Assembly (NCBI GenBank): GCA_000403255.2
Contig: KE159576.1
Location: 13,496 to 62,673 of the forward strand
DNA length: 49,178 nt
Direction of reading: 5' to 3'
Source of the DNA: Lachnospiraceae bacterium 3-1
GTDB lineage: Bacteria > Bacillota > Clostridia > Lachnospirales > Lachnospiraceae
In this document: positions 8,072-15,196 of the stretch, piece by piece
How positions within the stretch are numbered: position 1 is the first letter of the stretch
Layout: each line of letters begins with the position of its first letter
Program-made: the position numbers and the translations under genes
Notes under the pieces: model-generated
What the model saw: the letters and a program-made list of their open reading frames with translations, nothing else
The model's database searches: none
Told to the model about the DNA's origin: nothing

Positions 8072-9038
8072 ACTTAAAATTTTGAACATGGACGAGATAC
8101 CTGAAACCGAGGTCGGGTGGCTTTGGTATCCGTATATTCCGTATGGAAAGATAACCATTGTCCACGGAGACCCCGGCGATGGAAAGACAATGATGATTTT
8201 ACAGTTAGCTGCTATCTTATCAAGGGGAGATAAACTGCCTTGTGATGATACGGAGCGTGAGCCGATAAGAATTATTTACCAAACCGCAGAGGATGGACTT
8301 GGCGATACAATTAAGCCCCGTCTGCTTGCAGCCAATGCAGACTGTACGCAAATCAAGGTGATTGACGAGTCGGAAGCCGTGCTTTCAATGCTTGATGAAA
8401 GAATTGAACAGGCAATTATTGAAACGGGCGCAAAGGTAATTATTTTAGACCCCGTACAAGCGTATATCGGCTCCCAAATTGATATGAACAGGGCAAACGA
8501 AGTCCGCAATGTTCTTTCGCAGTTAGGACGGGTAGCAGAAAAATATGGGTGCGCCGTTATCCTTGTCGGGCATTTGAATAAAGTACAGGGTGGCAAAGCA
8601 AATTACAGAGGGCTTGGCTCAATTGACTTCCAAGCAACGGCACGAAGCGTACTCATTGTCGGCAGACTCAAGGAAAACAAGGAAGTGCGGGTAGTTGCGC
8701 ACGAAAAATCTTCCCTTGCGCCTGAGGGTGAGCCGATTGCTTTTGAACTGAGTAAAGAAACGGGATTTGTGTGGAAAGGTCATTATGATATTTCCATTGA
8801 TGATTTATTGAATGGCATCAGCCGTGAAAAGAAATCCGAACAAGCAGAGAAATTAATTATGGATTGCCTGTCTGATGGGAAATACCAACAGCAGCTTATA
8901 TTAAAGAAAGCACAGAATATCGGTATCTCAAAAAGAGTACTTGACGAAGCAAAAAAATCTCTCGGCGTTAAGTCAATAAAGGAAGGCAATGGGTGGTATT
9001 GGGAACTTCCCGAAGAAAAAGGAGTGAGTAACTGTTAA
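8064..9038 (+). CDS. RepA-like hexameric AAA/RecA-fold ATPase
   Basis: A 324-residue protein with a RecA-type ATPase core. Walker A is GDPGDGKT (residues 35-42), Walker B is VIILDP ending near D129, and a sensor-like ILVGHLNK follows. This resembles RSF1010 RepA-type helicases found in mobilizable elements, where they unwind DNA for plasmid-like replication. The C-terminal ~70 residues look like a small winged helix (KYQQQLILKKAQNIGISKRV). ATG 8064 follows AGGCGG at a suitable distance; a GTG at 8055 is an alternative. It is co-transcribed with mobC. Confidence 0.8.
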   Translation: MVELKILNMDEIPETEVGWLWYPYIPYGKITIVHGDPGDGKTMMILQLAAILSRGDKLPCDDTEREPIRIIYQTAEDGLGDTIKPRLLAANADCTQIKVIDESEAVLSMLDERIEQAIIETGAKVIILDPVQAYIGSQIDMNRANEVRNVLSQLGRVAEKYGCAVILVGHLNKVQGGKANYRGLGSIDFQATARSVLIVGRLKENKEVRVVAHEKSSLAPEGEPIAFELSKETGFVWKGHYDISIDDLLNGISREKKSEQAEKLIMDCLSDGKYQQQLILKKAQNIGISKRVLDEAKKSLGVKSIKEGNGWYWELPEEKGVSNC

Positions 9039-9134
9039 GGTTGCAACATTGCATATGTTTAGGACAAGTGCAATCTTGCAATGTTCTTTTTCGGTTGGGA
9101 ACGGACAATATTAAAGTTTTTGCGGGGTGCAGGG

Positions 9135-9249
9135 GGCTTTTTACAAAAAGCCGCCCTTGCCCCTCGGAGAGCGCAAAACCTGCTTGCAGGTTGCATTTTT
9201 GTTGGCGTAGCTGACAAAAGTGCTTTTGCGTTACTTTCGGGAAAGTAAC
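9135..9249 (+). other. Candidate oriT of the IME (four nested inverted repeats)
   Basis: The intergenic region before the relaxase gene holds GGCTTTT-taca-AAAAGCC (9135-9152), AACCTGC-tt-GCAGGTT (9177-9192), GCATTTTTGT...ACAAAAGTGC with one mismatch (9193-9223), and GTTACTTTC-gg-GAAAGTAAC (9230-9249). MobV and TnpZ relaxases nick at sites just upstream of their own gene, so this position fits. The AACCTGC plus GCATTTTGT-type layout is repeated near the relaxase of ICE-2 at 34273-34353. Confidence 0.6.
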
Positions 9250-9305
9250 AAAGCCTACCAGCCGAAAAGAAAGGGCGTGATTTTATAAGACGGACGATTA
9301 GTGCA

Positions 9306-10463
9306 ATGGTGGGGAAAGGCTCGGTCAACCATAACAGCCGCAAATTTAAAGCAGAGAATGTGGATGCTGAACGCTCCTACCTCAATGTAAATTACTGTAA
9401 TGAGAATATCAAGAAAGTGTATCATAAGCTATTTGATGAAGCATTACAGAGATATAACGAGAAACAGACAAGGGCAGACCGCCGCATTGCCGATTATTAC
9501 GAGAAGATACGGAACTCAAAGCAGGAAAAGCCGTTCCATGAACTGATTTTGCAGATTGGCGATAAGGAAAATATGAGTGCGGGAAGTGAGAACGGACAGC
9601 TTGCAAGGAAGATTTTAGATGAATATTATCATGGATTTCAAGAGCGAAATTCGAACCTTTATGTATTTTCCGCTCATATCCATATGGATGAGGCAACGCC
9701 GCATCTGCACATTGACTTTGTTCCGTTCACGACTGGCAGCAAAAGAGGATTAGATACGAGAGTGTCTTTGAAGCAGGCGTTGGCGGCGCAGGGATTCAAA
9801 GGCGGCTCCCGTGGCGATACGGAGTGGAGCCAGTGGGTACAGTCCGAAAAAGAGAATCTTGCCGCTGTGATGGGGCGGCATGGCATTGAATGGGAGTATA
9901 AAGGCACGCATGAGAAACATTTATCCGTTCTTGATTATAAAAAGCAGGAGCGGGAAAAAGAGGTCATCCAGCTTGAGGGGCAGATTTCAGAGAAAAAAGA
10001 GGAATTTCAAGCATTGTCTGACAGGGTGGAGAATTACGACAAAGGAATGGAAAACCTAAAAACTCTGGAACAGGTGCTTGACACTTCTCCAGAGTACCAG
10101 TTGCCAGAGCCGCAGGGGTTCATGTCGGCGAAGTCATATAGAAATAAAGTGGCAGAGCCTTTGGTGCAAAAGCTGAAATCGCTTGTTAAAACAGCACTTA
10201 TAAGGTGTTTTGAAGCGTGCGACAGCTACTATCGGCTTAACGTCACAAACAGCAATCTCCACCGTGAGAATGACGGGTTAAGGAGAACCAATGAGAAACT
10301 GGCAGGGGAAAATGAAAATCTCCGTGCGGAAAACAAAGATTATAAGCTGCTCTGCAAGGCATTTGGAAGTAAGCAGATAGACAGCCTTTTGGAGCAGGCA
10401 AAAGCGGTGCAGAAGTTGAAACAGCGAGGGAAACACTTTAAAAACAACAAAGAGGAAAGGTAG
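9306..10463 (+). CDS. mobV: MobV/Pre-type relaxase (TnpZ-like)
   Basis: A 385-residue relaxase that should nick oriT and lead single-strand transfer. The first conserved motif is GKGSVNHNSRKF, and the metal-binding signature is HIHMDEATPHLH (residues 124-135) with IDFVP after it. The C-terminal half is coiled coil (EKKEEFQALSDRVENY, then NEKLAGENENLRAENKDY). The frame continues upstream of the ATG: codons 9285-9305 read Ile-RRTISA, matching the usual MxRTISA start of the family with ATA where ATG is expected, and AAAGGG lies nine bases before it. The true N-terminus may thus be seven residues longer from an odd start codon. Confidence 0.88.
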   Translation: MVGKGSVNHNSRKFKAENVDAERSYLNVNYCNENIKKVYHKLFDEALQRYNEKQTRADRRIADYYEKIRNSKQEKPFHELILQIGDKENMSAGSENGQLARKILDEYYHGFQERNSNLYVFSAHIHMDEATPHLHIDFVPFTTGSKRGLDTRVSLKQALAAQGFKGGSRGDTEWSQWVQSEKENLAAVMGRHGIEWEYKGTHEKHLSVLDYKKQEREKEVIQLEGQISEKKEEFQALSDRVENYDKGMENLKTLEQVLDTSPEYQLPEPQGFMSAKSYRNKVAEPLVQKLKSLVKTALIRCFEACDSYYRLNVTNSNLHRENDGLRRTNEKLAGENENLRAENKDYKLLCKAFGSKQIDSLLEQAKAVQKLKQRGKHFKNNKEER

Positions 10464-10471
10464 GAAACACT

Positions 10472-10849
10472 ATGGAAAACAGGATTTATGACGAAAATAA
10501 CGGTCTTTGGTATGCAAGGCAAGGCGAATATTATCTCCCAGAGCTTGCATTACCTCCCGAAGAAGAAAAGCCGATTGGTGTATGGGGTCAACGACATTTG
10601 TGGTATCTAAAAGAGCATAAGCAGCTTGTTTATCTCAATCTGCTGACAAGCGGCAGGCTTAATGAATACCTTGCAAGCGTAGATGAACAGGCGGAGGATA
10701 TGTTTTCTCGGCTGGTAAGGGAATATGCCGAAAGGCAGGGAGTGACGGAACGGTTAAAGGCAGAAAATCAGCTTTTATGGGTTCAAAAAATGAATAATAT
10801 TCAGGCTTGTGTGAGGGAGGTTGTAAATAGTGAGATGATTTATATTTAA
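10472..10849 (+). CDS. tnpV: TnpV-like transposon protein
   Basis: A 125-residue protein matching the TnpV pattern of Tn4451/Tn4453-type elements: a QGEYYLPELALPPEEEKPIG start, RHLWYLKEHKQLVYLNLLTS in the middle, and a LLWVQKMNNIQACVREVV end. The role is unclear; an excisionase-like function was proposed for the family. It lies 8 nt after the relaxase gene with AGGAAAC before its start, so it is in the same operon. Confidence 0.75.
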   Translation: MENRIYDENNGLWYARQGEYYLPELALPPEEEKPIGVWGQRHLWYLKEHKQLVYLNLLTSGRLNEYLASVDEQAEDMFSRLVREYAERQGVTERLKAENQLLWVQKMNNIQACVREVVNSEMIYI

Positions 10850-10946
10850 TGCGGAGAAAGCTATACAATTATTTATTCAGAAGAAGTGAAATATAGTTAT
10901 TGCGGGTGGAGCGGGGTACTGCTCCACCTTTTAGAACAAAGAAAAA

Positions 10947-11117
10947 TCAGTCAAAAGTTATTTTGCCATTCTCTTTTTCAAATTCTGCAATATGCTTTTT
11001 CATTAAGACTTCCAGTTCGCGGTTAGCGGAACGGGCGTTATAATCTGCAACAAAACGGAATTTTTTTAATAATTCAGCGTCTATCCTTAAAGTGAATTTA
11101 GCTGTATCATTCGCCAT
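10947..11117 (-). CDS. Arc-like ribbon-helix-helix repressor 1
   Basis: A 56-residue protein on the minus strand: MANDTAKFTLRIDAELLKKF, then RFVADYNARSANRELEVLMK. The first strand (KFTLRID) contacts DNA in Arc/Mnt-type repressors, and NARSANRELE is the classic helix-turn. GGAGGTGT lies before the ATG. Upstream, three TGACGGC words (11156-11192) sit where its promoter must be. It is ~55% identical by eye to repressor 2 next to it, so the pair is a tandem duplication. Confidence 0.8.
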   Translation of the reverse strand: MANDTAKFTLRIDAELLKKFRFVADYNARSANRELEVLMKKHIAEFEKENGKITFD

Positions 11118-11155
11118 GCCAACACCTCCATACAGACATTATTATAGTGTCAATA

Positions 11156-11192
11156 TGACGGCAAAAAGGAGATTTGACGGCTGTATGACGGC
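11156..11192. promoter_or_regulatory. Operator set 1: three TGACGGC heptads
   Basis: TGACGGC occurs at 11156, 11175 and 11186, start-to-start spacing 19 and 11 bp, between the two Arc-like genes and just upstream of repressor 1. A -10-like TATAAT (minus strand, about 11140-11147) lies beside it. Ribbon-helix-helix repressors bind tandem short words, so autoregulation is likely. Confidence 0.6.
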
Positions 11193-11202
11193 ATGAAAAT
11201 AA

Positions 11203-11370
11203 TCAGTGTTTTATATTTCCGTGCTTTTTTTCAAATTCTGCAATATGCTTTCTGATTAGTATTGTTAATTCGCTGTTGGCAGAACGTGCATTGTATTCAG
11301 AAATGTAGCGGAATTTCTTCAGTAATTCGTCATTTATCCGCAGTGTAAATTTTGATTGCTTTATTTTCAA
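11203..11370 (-). CDS. Arc-like ribbon-helix-helix repressor 2
   Basis: A 55-residue protein starting at a TTG with GGAAGTG before it: (M)KIKQSKFTLRINDELLKKF, then RYISEYNARSANSELTILIR. It shares KFTLRI, ELLKKFR, YNARSAN and RKHIAEFEK-type blocks with repressor 1 at 10947-11117. A second TGACGGC set with the same spacing lies upstream, in the divergent interval shared with the gene at 11495. Confidence 0.7.
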   Translation of the reverse strand: MKIKQSKFTLRINDELLKKFRYISEYNARSANSELTILIRKHIAEFEKKHGNIKH

Positions 11371-11418
11371 TGCTTATCACTTCCTTAACGGCTTGATAAT
11401 GTTATTATACCGCCAAAA

Positions 11419-11454
11419 TGACGGCTAAATACTTATTGACGGCATAATGACGGC
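11419..11454. promoter_or_regulatory. Operator set 2: three TGACGGC heptads with a divergent promoter
   Basis: TGACGGC occurs at 11419, 11437 and 11448, spacing 18 and 11 bp, nearly the same as set 1. The words lie between repressor 2 (leftward) and the gene at 11495 (rightward). A rightward -10-like TATAATA is at 11459-11465, directly after the third word, so bound repressor would cover that promoter. Confidence 0.6.
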
Positions 11455-11494
11455 TTATTATAATAAAGGTATTAGAAATACGGAGGTGTAAAGT

Positions 11495-12040
11495 GTGGAA
11501 ACGGAGTATGACAGATATGATTGTCTGCGCTATGAACTTTTTGAAACGCTGATTCCTGCAATGTTATATAAGGGGACAGAAAAAGAGCGAGATGAATTTT
11601 TCGGGTTTCTGAAGCAGGATGGTAAAGTTTTTATCCATGATATGTACCAAACATTATGTGAGGATGACAGCTTGCCATATCCATATGAAAATCCAGATTT
11701 TGAAGTAAGGATTTTTGAAAGAGGGGGAGTCAATATCTTACAGATTTTACTTCCGCCATATAACCCTAATATCAACGATATATAGCGGGTATATCTTCTT
11801 TTTGCAAAGAGTGATGACAGCAGAGATACAAGGCGGTATTTTGTGATTAAGCGGTTTAAAGACGGAAAAATTTTTATTCTGTATGCAAATCCTGAATGTG
11901 AGAAGTTATTGGGGGAGGAATTAACGGAACATATCGGGGACATGGAATATGAATATTGGAGATTAGTGCGCAGTTATGCAGAAACAATTCTGTTGGATAT
12001 GCGTGAAAATAAAGGAAACAGCAAAACCAAACCTAAGTAA
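11495..12040 (+). pseudogene. Unknown gene interrupted by an in-frame TAG
   Basis: The frame from 11495 reads 96 codons to TAG at 11783-11785 and then stays open in the same frame to 12040. The second part (RVYLLFAKSDDSRDTRRYFV, then IKRFKDGKIFILYANPECEK) continues without a frame change, so a single ~181-residue protein appears to have gained one amber codon. Codon use on both sides looks alike. It is acidic and soluble with no recognised domain. The cause may be a recent nonsense mutation, a sequence error or, less likely, read-through. It is under operator set 2. Confidence 0.65.
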
Positions 12041-12066
12041 ATAAAAGTTAGAAGGAAAGGGATATT

Positions 12067-12492
12067 ATGAATATTGAAAAATTTGCTGATATGCTTTTGA
12101 AAAGTATTGAGAAAATGGAAATGCCTGCTGCGGATGTGCAGCAGATAAAAACAGATAACAGCCTATTTGGGGTAGAAATGCCAGATGACAGCCAATTTTT
12201 AATTAAAATCGGAAAGTGTAATACTGAAGAAGAAACACTTTTTTGTGAAATGGATGAAGTGGGAAGCAGAATACATGAGATGTTTGAAAAGTTTACAAAT
12301 AGTTGGGAGTATAACCATACATTGATGAAGAATAAGCTTGATATTGATTGGCTGATAGAAAAACTGGATAAGGGAGATTATCAGAGATTGGAGGACTATG
12401 TACTGGATTATAGTTCAAGAAATGACGAACTTATATTTCGGTTGGGCTTCAGATATGCTTGGTCGTTATTTATTGAGTGCGCCGAAAAATGA
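12067..12492 (+). CDS. Hypothetical protein of the IME
   Basis: A 141-residue acidic protein, GGAAAGGG before the ATG, 26 nt after the interrupted gene and probably in its transcript. It has helical N- and C-termini and a short beta-rich centre (SLFGVEMPDDSQFLIKIGKC). I do not recognise it. Its place behind the repressor-controlled gene suggests regulated accessory function, but nothing more can be said. Confidence 0.6.
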   Translation: MNIEKFADMLLKSIEKMEMPAADVQQIKTDNSLFGVEMPDDSQFLIKIGKCNTEEETLFCEMDEVGSRIHEMFEKFTNSWEYNHTLMKNKLDIDWLIEKLDKGDYQRLEDYVLDYSSRNDELIFRLGFRYAWSLFIECAEK

Positions 12493-12502
12493 GATTTAGC
12501 AC

Positions 12503-12530
12503 TTGACAAAATATGATAACATGGTATTCT
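12503..12530 (+). promoter_or_regulatory. Candidate sigma-A promoter for the nucleotidyltransferase-fold gene
   Basis: TTGACA followed after 16 bases by TATTCT lies ~60 bases before the gene at 12588, in the gap after the preceding stop. The -35 is perfect and the -10 is fair. Confidence 0.5.
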
Positions 12531-12587
12531 GTAATGATACAGTTTTAAAGTTGTATGGGCGGCATGGGCGAGAAGGAGAAATAAGGT

Positions 12588-13235
12588 ATGTATGAATATG
12601 TAAAAAAATCCGAATATGCGCCTGTTAGGAAAGAACTTGAAGAAATTATTAAGAGTGTTCAAAATGAGATGTGGGAAAAGTATGGGCTGACATTTCAGTT
12701 TCAACTAATTGGAAGTGGAAAAAGGCATCTTGTAACTAGGATTCGTGGGGGAAATAACGGATATGATTTTGATTATAATTTGATTATTCAACGTTGGGGA
12801 AATATGCTTTATAATGCCAAAACTGTAAAACAAAGTTTTATAGCTGCTTTTAAAAATGCTTTGACAGGAACGCCATATTCAGCTCCAAAGGATTCAACAT
12901 CGGCTATTACGATAAAGGTTGTTGACAAAAAGCAAAAGAAAATATTGCGCAGATGTGATTTTGCCATTATCTATTATGAGGATTGTGGTAGAAATGATGG
13001 CTATTACTATTTGAGAAATAATAAGAAACAAAACGTATATGCATTTGTTTTCCGCTCGATAAATTTTGGCATACAAGAAAAAGTAGATGATATTCTTGGA
13101 GAAGACGGCGGTTGGGCGTATATAAGTGAAGAATACCGAAAATTGAAAGATATCAATGAAGGGAATGAGAAACATTCGTATTCTCTTTATGCCGAAGCGG
13201 TCAATAATGTATATAATCAAATGTTTTATCAGTAA
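12588..13235 (+). CDS. Putative nucleotidyltransferase-fold protein
   Basis: A 215-residue AT-rich cargo protein. It has a G-S motif (IGSGK, residues 41-45) followed 15 residues later by a DFD pair (D60, D62) in GYDFDYNLII, and a third acidic residue in RRCDFAII (D124). This spacing fits the GS...DxD...D plan of the polymerase-beta-like nucleotidyltransferase fold, shared by antibiotic nucleotidyltransferases, MNT antitoxins and CD-NTases. I cannot say which. AAGGAG lies nine bases before the ATG. It has its own promoter, and there is no obvious effector next to it. Confidence 0.55.
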   Translation: MYEYVKKSEYAPVRKELEEIIKSVQNEMWEKYGLTFQFQLIGSGKRHLVTRIRGGNNGYDFDYNLIIQRWGNMLYNAKTVKQSFIAAFKNALTGTPYSAPKDSTSAITIKVVDKKQKKILRRCDFAIIYYEDCGRNDGYYYLRNNKKQNVYAFVFRSINFGIQEKVDDILGEDGGWAYISEEYRKLKDINEGNEKHSYSLYAEAVNNVYNQMFYQ

Positions 13236-13283
13236 CTGCTGTTAAAAAGGAGATTTTTATCTTGACAGTGACATAAAAATTTC

Positions 13284-13425
13284 TTGCGTTTTGTCCCCGT
13301 ATGTGCTATATTAGACTTAAAAAGGGAAAGCCATAGAAGCGGCTCTACCCACATTATGACAGATTTTACCTCATACGAGGTATGCCGTCACTACTGCGAA
13401 TAGTGGCGGCTATTTCTTTTTTCCC
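13284..13425 (+). ncRNA. Candidate antitoxin RNA of a type I toxin-antitoxin locus
   Basis: A promoter (TTGCGT 13284, 17 bp, TATATT 13307) faces right and would start an RNA near 13320. It contains a TACCTC-atac-GAGGTA hairpin near 13370 and ends at a strong terminator (stem GCCGTCACTA/TAGTGGCGGC, 13384-13410, then T's). The terminator stem overlaps the stop codon of the converging 31-residue toxin, so the two RNAs share their 3' ends in antisense. No ORF of note is in it. This is the layout of Fst/TxpA-type loci. Confidence 0.7.
13384..13422. terminator. Shared terminator between toxin mRNA and antitoxin RNA
   Basis: The stem GCCGTCACTA / TAGTGGCGGC with one internal mismatch has a 7-base loop and is followed by TATTTCTTTTTT on the plus strand. 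It ends the antitoxin RNA and overlaps the end of the toxin gene. Confidence 0.75.
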
Positions 13426-13505
13426 TTGTAAATCTGATAAATCAAATTGGCAAGGGCGACAATGAGAATACCTATCTGAATTAAATCTTGATATGTAACG
13501 TACAT
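13410..13505 (-). CDS. Small holin-like membrane toxin (type I toxin)
   Basis: A 31-residue peptide: MYVTYQDLIQIGILIVALAN then LIYQIYKGKKK. It has one hydrophobic segment (residues ~9-25) and a basic tail, the plan of the putative holin-like/TxpA-type toxins. AGGAGG lies eight bases before the ATG. A longer in-frame extension upstream has no ribosome site. A promoter for it is visible on the minus strand (TTGCCC 13634-13629, 17 bp, TATATT 13611-13606), leaving a ~95-nt leader. The converging antisense RNA should block expression. Confidence 0.75.
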   Translation of the reverse strand: MYVTYQDLIQIGILIVALANLIYQIYKGKKK

Positions 13506-13605
13506 TGCATCGCCCTCCTTTCTTTCGTCTGGAGGGCTACTTGAACCCTCCGAAAAAATAAGAGGGGTAAAGCCGCCTTTGGCTCTATGGTTTTCCCATA
13601 TCGAC

Positions 13606-13634
13606 AATATAACATATTTTTTGCTATCGGGCAA
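13606..13634 (-). promoter_or_regulatory. Promoter of the holin-like toxin
   Basis: On the minus strand TTGCCC and TATATT are separated by exactly 17 bases. The resulting leader holds a sequence (13597-13564) that is also present, in the same RNA sense, in the antitoxin RNA (13324-13350). Confidence 0.6.
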
Positions 13635-13796
13635 TATTCTATTTGGTAATAAAAGGGATATCTTCATTTAAAAGGTTATTCTTTGCAATTCTAAGAACAG
13701 CAATATTAAATTCTGGCATATGGAATTTTTATTTTCTAAACATATTGATTTTCTTAGAAATTAGATACAATTTGCCTGTATCTTTAGTAATGAACA

Positions 13797-13805
13797 TGAT
13801 ATAAT
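13797..13805 (+). promoter_or_regulatory. Extended -10 promoter element for the HEPN-like gene
   Basis: TGATATAAT is an extended -10 box 38 bases before the ATG at 13843. No good -35 is seen, which is common for extended -10 promoters. Confidence 0.45.
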
Positions 13806-13842
13806 AAAAACATCTTAGTAGAAATACATGTGAGGATGTGCC

Positions 13843-15081
13843 ATGAGGGATAGCAAATTATTGGATGAAGTTATTAGATACTATTTGGATTCGAGTAGTT
13901 TTAATGGTTTACCTATTTATGAAATAGAAAATTATGATGTAAATGAAATGATAGAATTAATTAAAGATGGATTTGTAGAGGCAATTTCCGAAGTTGATGT
14001 GTTGAATCCTCATATCAAAGGATTTGATTTGGGATTATCAAAAGAACATCAAATAGTTAATGCAAGGAATACTGATGGACATACATGTTTTTATCCAACA
14101 GAACGAGCATTAGAGGGTATCCAAATTGATTATCAGAAACCATATACGGTTCTTTTGCAAAGAGGCAAAGAACAGTTTGAAATTATTTTTTTTGATATAG
14201 AAATATTAGAAAGATATATTAATAATCCAAGGTTTTTAGTTATGGATAATGGATATAGAGGTACCATATGCATTAAAGATGAATTTTATGAAGAAAGTTC
14301 TTCAAATGAATATATTAAGGATTATGGTATGGCATATATAAAAGGCGAAAAACTAAATAGGGCAATAGGAGTTTTTGTAATAGATTTGGCTAAATTATCC
14401 CCCAAAATTCAAATGCTTTGGAAAGGATTTGAGTTAGAAAATCAAAATAATTGTACAATTAGTGAGGGATTTATTAAAAATTTGCTTATGGGAGAATGGG
14501 TCACCCAATACTGGATATTTCATGCTCTTTTAGAGGAAATGAGAGTTATTAATAATCTTTGTGAAGCAATGGGTATTCCTAAATTATTTTTACATACATA
14601 TGGAACATTTTATACAGATATGCCAGAGGGATATAGGAATATACTATTGCCGACAATGAAAAATTATTATGATTTTGTATTAGTGTTAGAAAAATTGGTA
14701 GTACATAATATTTTGATAAAAGCATTTCAAAAAGATTCTGTACTTATAAGAGGAATTGAACGAAAAGATAAGGAAGGGAAGGATAAGGGCAGTATAGTAA
14801 TGTTCAAAGAGTGGCTTCTTAAAAATGTTCAAGCTAATTTTGACATAGACGAAGTTATAATTAAACCTATCAAGCAGGTGAGAAAGATTAGGCAGGTTCC
14901 TGCACATGAATTAACTAATAATAGTTATAATGTAGATGTATATGAAAAGCAGAAGGAATTGATGATAGATATATATGGTTCCATTAGGGCAATAAGAATA
15001 TTACTTAGGGGACATCCGCTTACAAAAGATGTGAAGATTCCAGATTATTTAGAAGATGGAAAGGACATTGTATTTTACTAA
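13843..15081 (+). CDS. AT-rich cargo protein with C-terminal HEPN-like R-x4-H motif
   Basis: A 412-residue protein of very low G+C. The middle holds IDLAKLSPKIQMLWKGFELE and IKNLLMGEW, a pattern I associate with large uncharacterised proteins of defence islands. The C-terminal third is helical with KIRQVPAHEL, where R350 and H355 give R-x4-H, the catalytic signature of HEPN ribonucleases, followed by more helices (IYGSIRAIRILLRGHP). This suggests an RNA-cleaving or RNA-binding effector, perhaps in phage defence or abortive infection; it is inference from motif and context. GAGG lies seven bases before the ATG. It stands alone with its own promoter. Confidence 0.5.
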   Translation: MRDSKLLDEVIRYYLDSSSFNGLPIYEIENYDVNEMIELIKDGFVEAISEVDVLNPHIKGFDLGLSKEHQIVNARNTDGHTCFYPTERALEGIQIDYQKPYTVLLQRGKEQFEIIFFDIEILERYINNPRFLVMDNGYRGTICIKDEFYEESSSNEYIKDYGMAYIKGEKLNRAIGVFVIDLAKLSPKIQMLWKGFELENQNNCTISEGFIKNLLMGEWVTQYWIFHALLEEMRVINNLCEAMGIPKLFLHTYGTFYTDMPEGYRNILLPTMKNYYDFVLVLEKLVVHNILIKAFQKDSVLIRGIERKDKEGKDKGSIVMFKEWLLKNVQANFDIDEVIIKPIKQVRKIRQVPAHELTNNSYNVDVYEKQKELMIDIYGSIRAIRILLRGHPLTKDVKIPDYLEDGKDIVFY

Positions 15082-15160
15082 GGTAATTTAAATAGTAGTA
15101 ACACTTTGACAACAGAAAATCAATAAGACAAAATCTTATTGAAGATACGGAAACAAACAG

Positions 15161-15189
15161 TTGCTTTTTTAAGCAAAATCGCTTATAAT
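15161..15189 (+). promoter_or_regulatory. Promoter of the candidate ncRNA
   Basis: TTGCTT, 17 bases, TATAAT: a good sigma-A promoter pointing into a stretch with no ORF that ends in a terminator 195 bases later. Confidence 0.6.
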
Positions 15190-15196
15190 TTAAGCC

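Noticed and set aside
10472..10849. Full Tn4451-type transposon with a large serine recombinase
   Set aside because: TnpV and a TnpZ-like relaxase are present, but no tnpX-like gene is found; the element has a tyrosine integrase and excisionase instead.
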